Source: Plantago ovata (lineage: Eukaryota > Streptophyta > Magnoliopsida > Lamiales > Plantaginaceae). Taken from it: a stretch of 64,000 bases of DNA. The DNA is taken from positions 72,727,766-72,791,765 of the forward strand of contig CM051458.1 in the NCBI GenBank assembly GCA_028274465.1. The letters are read 5' to 3'. Under the pieces are notes generated by a model. That model saw nothing but the letters and a program-made list of their open reading frames with translations. It was not told where the DNA came from and searched no databases. The translations under genes and the position numbers were made by a program. This document shows positions 60,417 to 64,000 of the stretch, one piece after another. Position 1 is the stretch's first letter. Each line of letters opens with the position of its first letter.

Positions 60417-60548
60417 AAGGAGTTAGAGAAATGACAAAATTCTTTAACTCACATTTCCTTTCTCTGCAATTTCTAGCCTGAAACTACTGTACCTCCGGTC
60501 AAAAAGCAAACTATCTCTTTTCGTACAATTTCTTGCTCTATATAAGAA

Positions 60549-63500
60549 ATGGCTCCCAAAAGACAGTAATCTAAGTCCTCAAAATCGTCAAAGGTTGACA
60601 GTGCTGAAACACGCATTGCTCCGGTGACTGCTCCGGTGACTTCTCTGACCCAAGACACAGCGAGAGTTGTGTTGAAAAACGACCGAATCACTGTAAAACC
60701 TATGCCTCCGTCATATCTTGACACTGCAAAGTGTGAGATGTTGATGCAATGGGGAGGGTTTGCAAAAGAAAAGTACATTAGGTACTTTTATGAACAAGAA
60801 CTTGATGACCAAAATGAAGAGGCGCTTGAGTTCATCAAGCAGCAAGGCCTCATGAACTTTATCTCTGCTCGCACTAAGCAAGTGAGCATGATTGATACTA
60901 TGGAATTCTACAATAATGCAGAAATCCAGTCCCTTACTGATAGTAAAGGAGTCAATGAAAAAGTGATCTTTACTACAGTTCAGAACACGCAAATCGTCCT
61001 GAAATGGACTGATTTAGCGGAGATTTTTCAGATTCCAACCACTGGAACTGAAGATGACGTCACTGCTTCTGACGAAGAAATTGAAGCTTTCTACAGTGAC
61101 GTCAGAAATGCAAAAATGAAGAAAGGCGAGATAGCTCCCGTGACTTGGACAAAGCACGTTAAGAGAAAGCATCTCTGCCATTCACTTGAGCTACTGATTA
61201 AAGTTCTTGACTCCCAAGTTGGAGAAATTGACCAAGTAGGCCTGAGAAGATGGCCATTGCTGATGCATATCTATGCAAATAAATCGGAACTTAACTGGGC
61301 TAAGTACATTTTCAACAGGCTTGTTGATTGTGTTACTAAGTTTAAAGTAAAGGTAGAAGACAACAAGGTCTCACCTTCCTTTCAAGTTATGTATGGAATC
61401 AAGATATGCTATATCCTTGAACATTTCAGGATTCAGCTAAGAAACCCATTGCCAATCAAGAAATCTGTGTGCAATGTGGGAAGATCTTTCTACAAGCAGA
61501 ATGTACCTAAGATTGCTGGTAAGAAAACCAAGAAGACAACAACTGCAAATGTTGTCAGCACAAGCCAGCAAGAAAGGTATACAACAGCTGCAGATGTTAC
61601 CACTCAGCAACTTAGAGATGAAACTGCTGTTGGAGGTGGTAACACAAATGAAACTGCTGTAGAAAATCAACAAGGTACGTGTACAACAGCCGTTGCTGAA
61701 AATGCAACAATAGATGACTCTGGGAAACTGGAGAAATCTAAAAGGAAAAAGAGGAAAGCTGATGATGACACTCAAACTGCAGCGTCATCAGCAAATCCCG
61801 TACCTAAGAGGAAACAGACAAGTAACAAAAGAAAGAAGACACTGGCTTCTCAGTCAGTCCCCAATGTCCAAGACCCCTCAGACAATTCCCAGACAAATGC
61901 TGAAACGCATTTGCCAATAGATGTTGCTGAAATAATTACTGAAACATACATCAGCAATGTTGAAGTGTTTGCGGAAGCCTTCAACAATCAACTTAACGTT
62001 GATAACTCTACTGAGAATAGACCACAAGGCAGTGGAAATGAAATTCCTGCCCAAGTCCCAGATATCTACATTGTAGAAAATCTAGATGATCACACCATGG
62101 AACCAGTAAGCGACATTGCTGCTGATCTGCAAAGAGCGGCACTTGCTGATGCTGCTGAACAGATGGTTGCTGAACAAGCAACTCATCAAGTTGCTGAAAC
62201 CCAGCTTGCTGATGGACCAATTGCTGAGATAGCAATGGTTCCTGTTCCTGAAGTTGCTGAAACTCAAGAAGCATTATTCAAAGACGCATCTCTTGATGCT
62301 GAGAATACTGGCCCAAGTTCACCCAAGACTTCAATTGACAAAGTCCAGCTTGTACTGGAAGATTTAAGCAAACAAATGGAGTTGGAGATTGAAGAATCAT
62401 CCAACAAGTCAATTGATCTCTTCATGACAAGCAGTGAGCTTAAAGGTCAAGATGCTTCTGCTCAACATGTCAATTCAGAGACAAGGGAGATTGTTGAAAC
62501 CGCACAGCTTTCTCAGTTAGAGCAAAATCAGAAGTCTGCTGAAGAAACAGTCCAAGAAGCTGAAGAAAATGTTAATTCTGAAAGGACTGAGCCACAACCT
62601 GTCCTTCCTCAGCAGACTTCTCAAGATGCAAGTCAGATGGTTGCTGAAGCCTCTGCACCAGAACAAACACTCCCTGCTCAGCAGGATGAACAAATGGAGG
62701 ATGCTACTCAAGCTCCTCATGGAATGGAAATTGTACTACATGAGCTTGCTGACTCTCAGCAGGCTCAAAAGGAGACCACTGAAGTGGTACTCATCACTGA
62801 AGATCAGCAAGTAAGTTCTGAGGAACTTTACTTGAGCTTCAAGAGGACAACTTTGTCAAGAGTTGCTAAGTCCGTCAGCAACTGGCAAAGATATAAGAGA
62901 ATGGACTTCTCAGATCTTCACCTTCATCTCTCAAATGAGAAAAAGAGATCTTCACTGCTGAAGCTCGAAACATTTGTCCACTCCATCCTTCCTGAAGAAA
63001 TGACATATTCTCAGCAAATGAGTTCAAATCTGATTGCTCAAATCAGAGAGAATATGAAGGCCAAATTTAAGAGTGCCTCTCCAGCTGAACAAGCTGTGAT
63101 GCTCAAAGGTCTTTTTGTTCCTGTGGTGGCTGATCCCCACAAATTAACTGAGGAAGAGGAAGTGACAAGTGTTGCTTTATACAAGCATGTTGAGCTAGTC
63201 ATTCTGACAGATGATGAAGAAGAAGAAGAAGATGAGAACATTCCCACTGATCCCAGTGATGATGAAGGGAAAGATTCTAAGGACAAGAAGGATGATGATG
63301 ATGATAATCAAGGTCCAAGTCCTGGTGCTGGTGGATTGAAGTTAACAGTTGCTGAAAATACTCAATCTGACAATCAGCAAGCTGAACAACAACAATCTCA
63401 GCAAGAATCTCAACCTCCTCCTGCTGATGCTGAAAATCAAGCACCTGTACAAGGTGCTGATACTGAAGAAGAAAACGCCAGAAAAAGGGCTGCCTTGAAA

Positions 63501-64000
63501 CATGGCAAGAGTCCAGTTTCTGATGCCAAGGTTACTGAAGAAAACCTTGAAGATGAGGATGAAGAAGATGAAGATTACCAACGAGCTCTACAAAATAGTC
63601 TCGTGATCCATGCAAGGCATACGCAGGATCTGGACATTGGTGAATCTTCAAGACCAAAATCAAAGGAAGTTCCATCCCTTCCACTTACTACTGGCGCAAC
63701 TCCAGTTATTGAGTCTCAAATGTTGCCTTCAGCAACTACTCAATTAAAACTAACTACTGGCGAAACTCCAGTAATTGAGCCCCAAACTCAATTGAAACAA
63801 CTATCTACTGGTGAAACTCCAGTCGTTGAGTCTGAAGTGTTGCCATCAGCAACCACTCAACAAAAAGGAAGTGAAGCTACTGACAAAGGCTCCAAAGTCG
63901 CTCAACTTGATGAATCTGAGGATGATGACGACTTGTCAGAAAATGATGATGAACAATCCAAAAGAGACCCAAAAGTCGTTCAGATTCCTCCTCCTGATTA
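60549..64000 (+). CDS. ORF3 (envelope-like position) of Sirevirus K; one stop at codon 7, open to the right edge
   Basis: The start is ATG 60549 (MAPKRQ), then TAA at 60567-60569, after which I read the frame without a stop to base 64000, about 1,144 codons, continuing outside. Translation could restart at the Met at 60711. Residues about 50-300 form a globular region with SMIDTMEFYNN (near 119), LAEIFQIP, RRWPLLMHIYANKSELNWAKY and FQVMYGIKICYIL, whose spacing resembles the putative plant transposon core seen in ORF2 of B. Basic clusters KSKRKKRK (about 395) and KRKQTSNKRKK suggest nuclear entry. The rest is Glu/Gln/Ala-rich, with many Val-Ala-Glu, acidic runs, and three TTG(A/E)TPV(I/V)E repeats (63688-63820). 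I see no signal peptide or membrane segment, so an envelope role is not supported. Function unknown. Confidence 0.8.

Noticed and set aside
60549..64000. Envelope protein in the viral sense for ORF3
   Set aside because: No signal peptide, no hydrophobic membrane segment and a charged, Gln/Glu-rich composition with nuclear-type basic clusters.

Overview
The window is repeat DNA from a flowering plant, probably a eudicot with a large genome. I see no ordinary host gene. It is a stack of nested LTR retrotransposons from four lineages, so the organism call rests on those lineages: Athila-derived Ty3/gypsy, Tat Ty3/gypsy, Angela-like Ty1/copia and Sirevirus Ty1/copia, all characteristic of angiosperms. 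There is one 100-N assembly gap at 55809-55908. I label the elements A to K.

Nesting, oldest host first. Element E (minus strand, Athila-derived) is the substrate for most of the window. Its pieces lie at 8244-9389, 33387-37205, 43619-44122 and 45393-47835. Into E went F (plus; its 3' part is 1915-8243), A (plus, Angela-like copia, 9390-33386, target duplication AAAAC), H (plus, 37206-43618), I (solo LTR, 44123-45392, duplication CAAAG) and J (minus, Tat, from 47836 to the gap). G (minus, 1-1914) sits in the gag of F. B (plus, 11972-23616, duplication GCGGC) sits in the leader of A, C (plus, 19602-22217, duplication GATGT) sits in B, and D (solo LTR, 29863-32540, duplication ATAAT) sits in the 3' LTR of A. 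K (plus, Sirevirus) lies right of the gap and leaves the window.

E, F, B, C, H and I share an LTR/leader plan with a tRNA-Asp primer site. Where the interior is visible (E, F, B) it holds gag plus retropepsin, then a separate second gene (ORF2, putative plant transposon protein type) with its own leader intron. No reverse transcriptase, RNase H or integrase is visible in any of them, so they look like non-autonomous relatives of Athila that depend on a helper. H has an intact gag-protease gene but no ORF2; B has an intact ORF2 but a broken gag. They also share unusual non-coding structure: arrays of GGCGATTCGCC-like palindromes directly upstream of the LTR TATA box and again upstream of ORF2, and twin stem-loops fused to a copy of the polypurine tract.

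A encodes a complete copia polyprotein interrupted by four stops, all TGA where Trp is expected, plus one early frameshift. J has a decayed pol but carries, on the opposite strand, an intact three-exon gene of the putative gypsy-type transposon family with TATA box, leader intron and G-boxes. K has a decayed pol, then an array of eight hairpins with varying stems and one shared loop, then a TATA box and an extra reading frame of more than 1,100 codons that is open to the right edge. These last two, together with the palindrome and stem-loop modules, are the parts most worth further attention.
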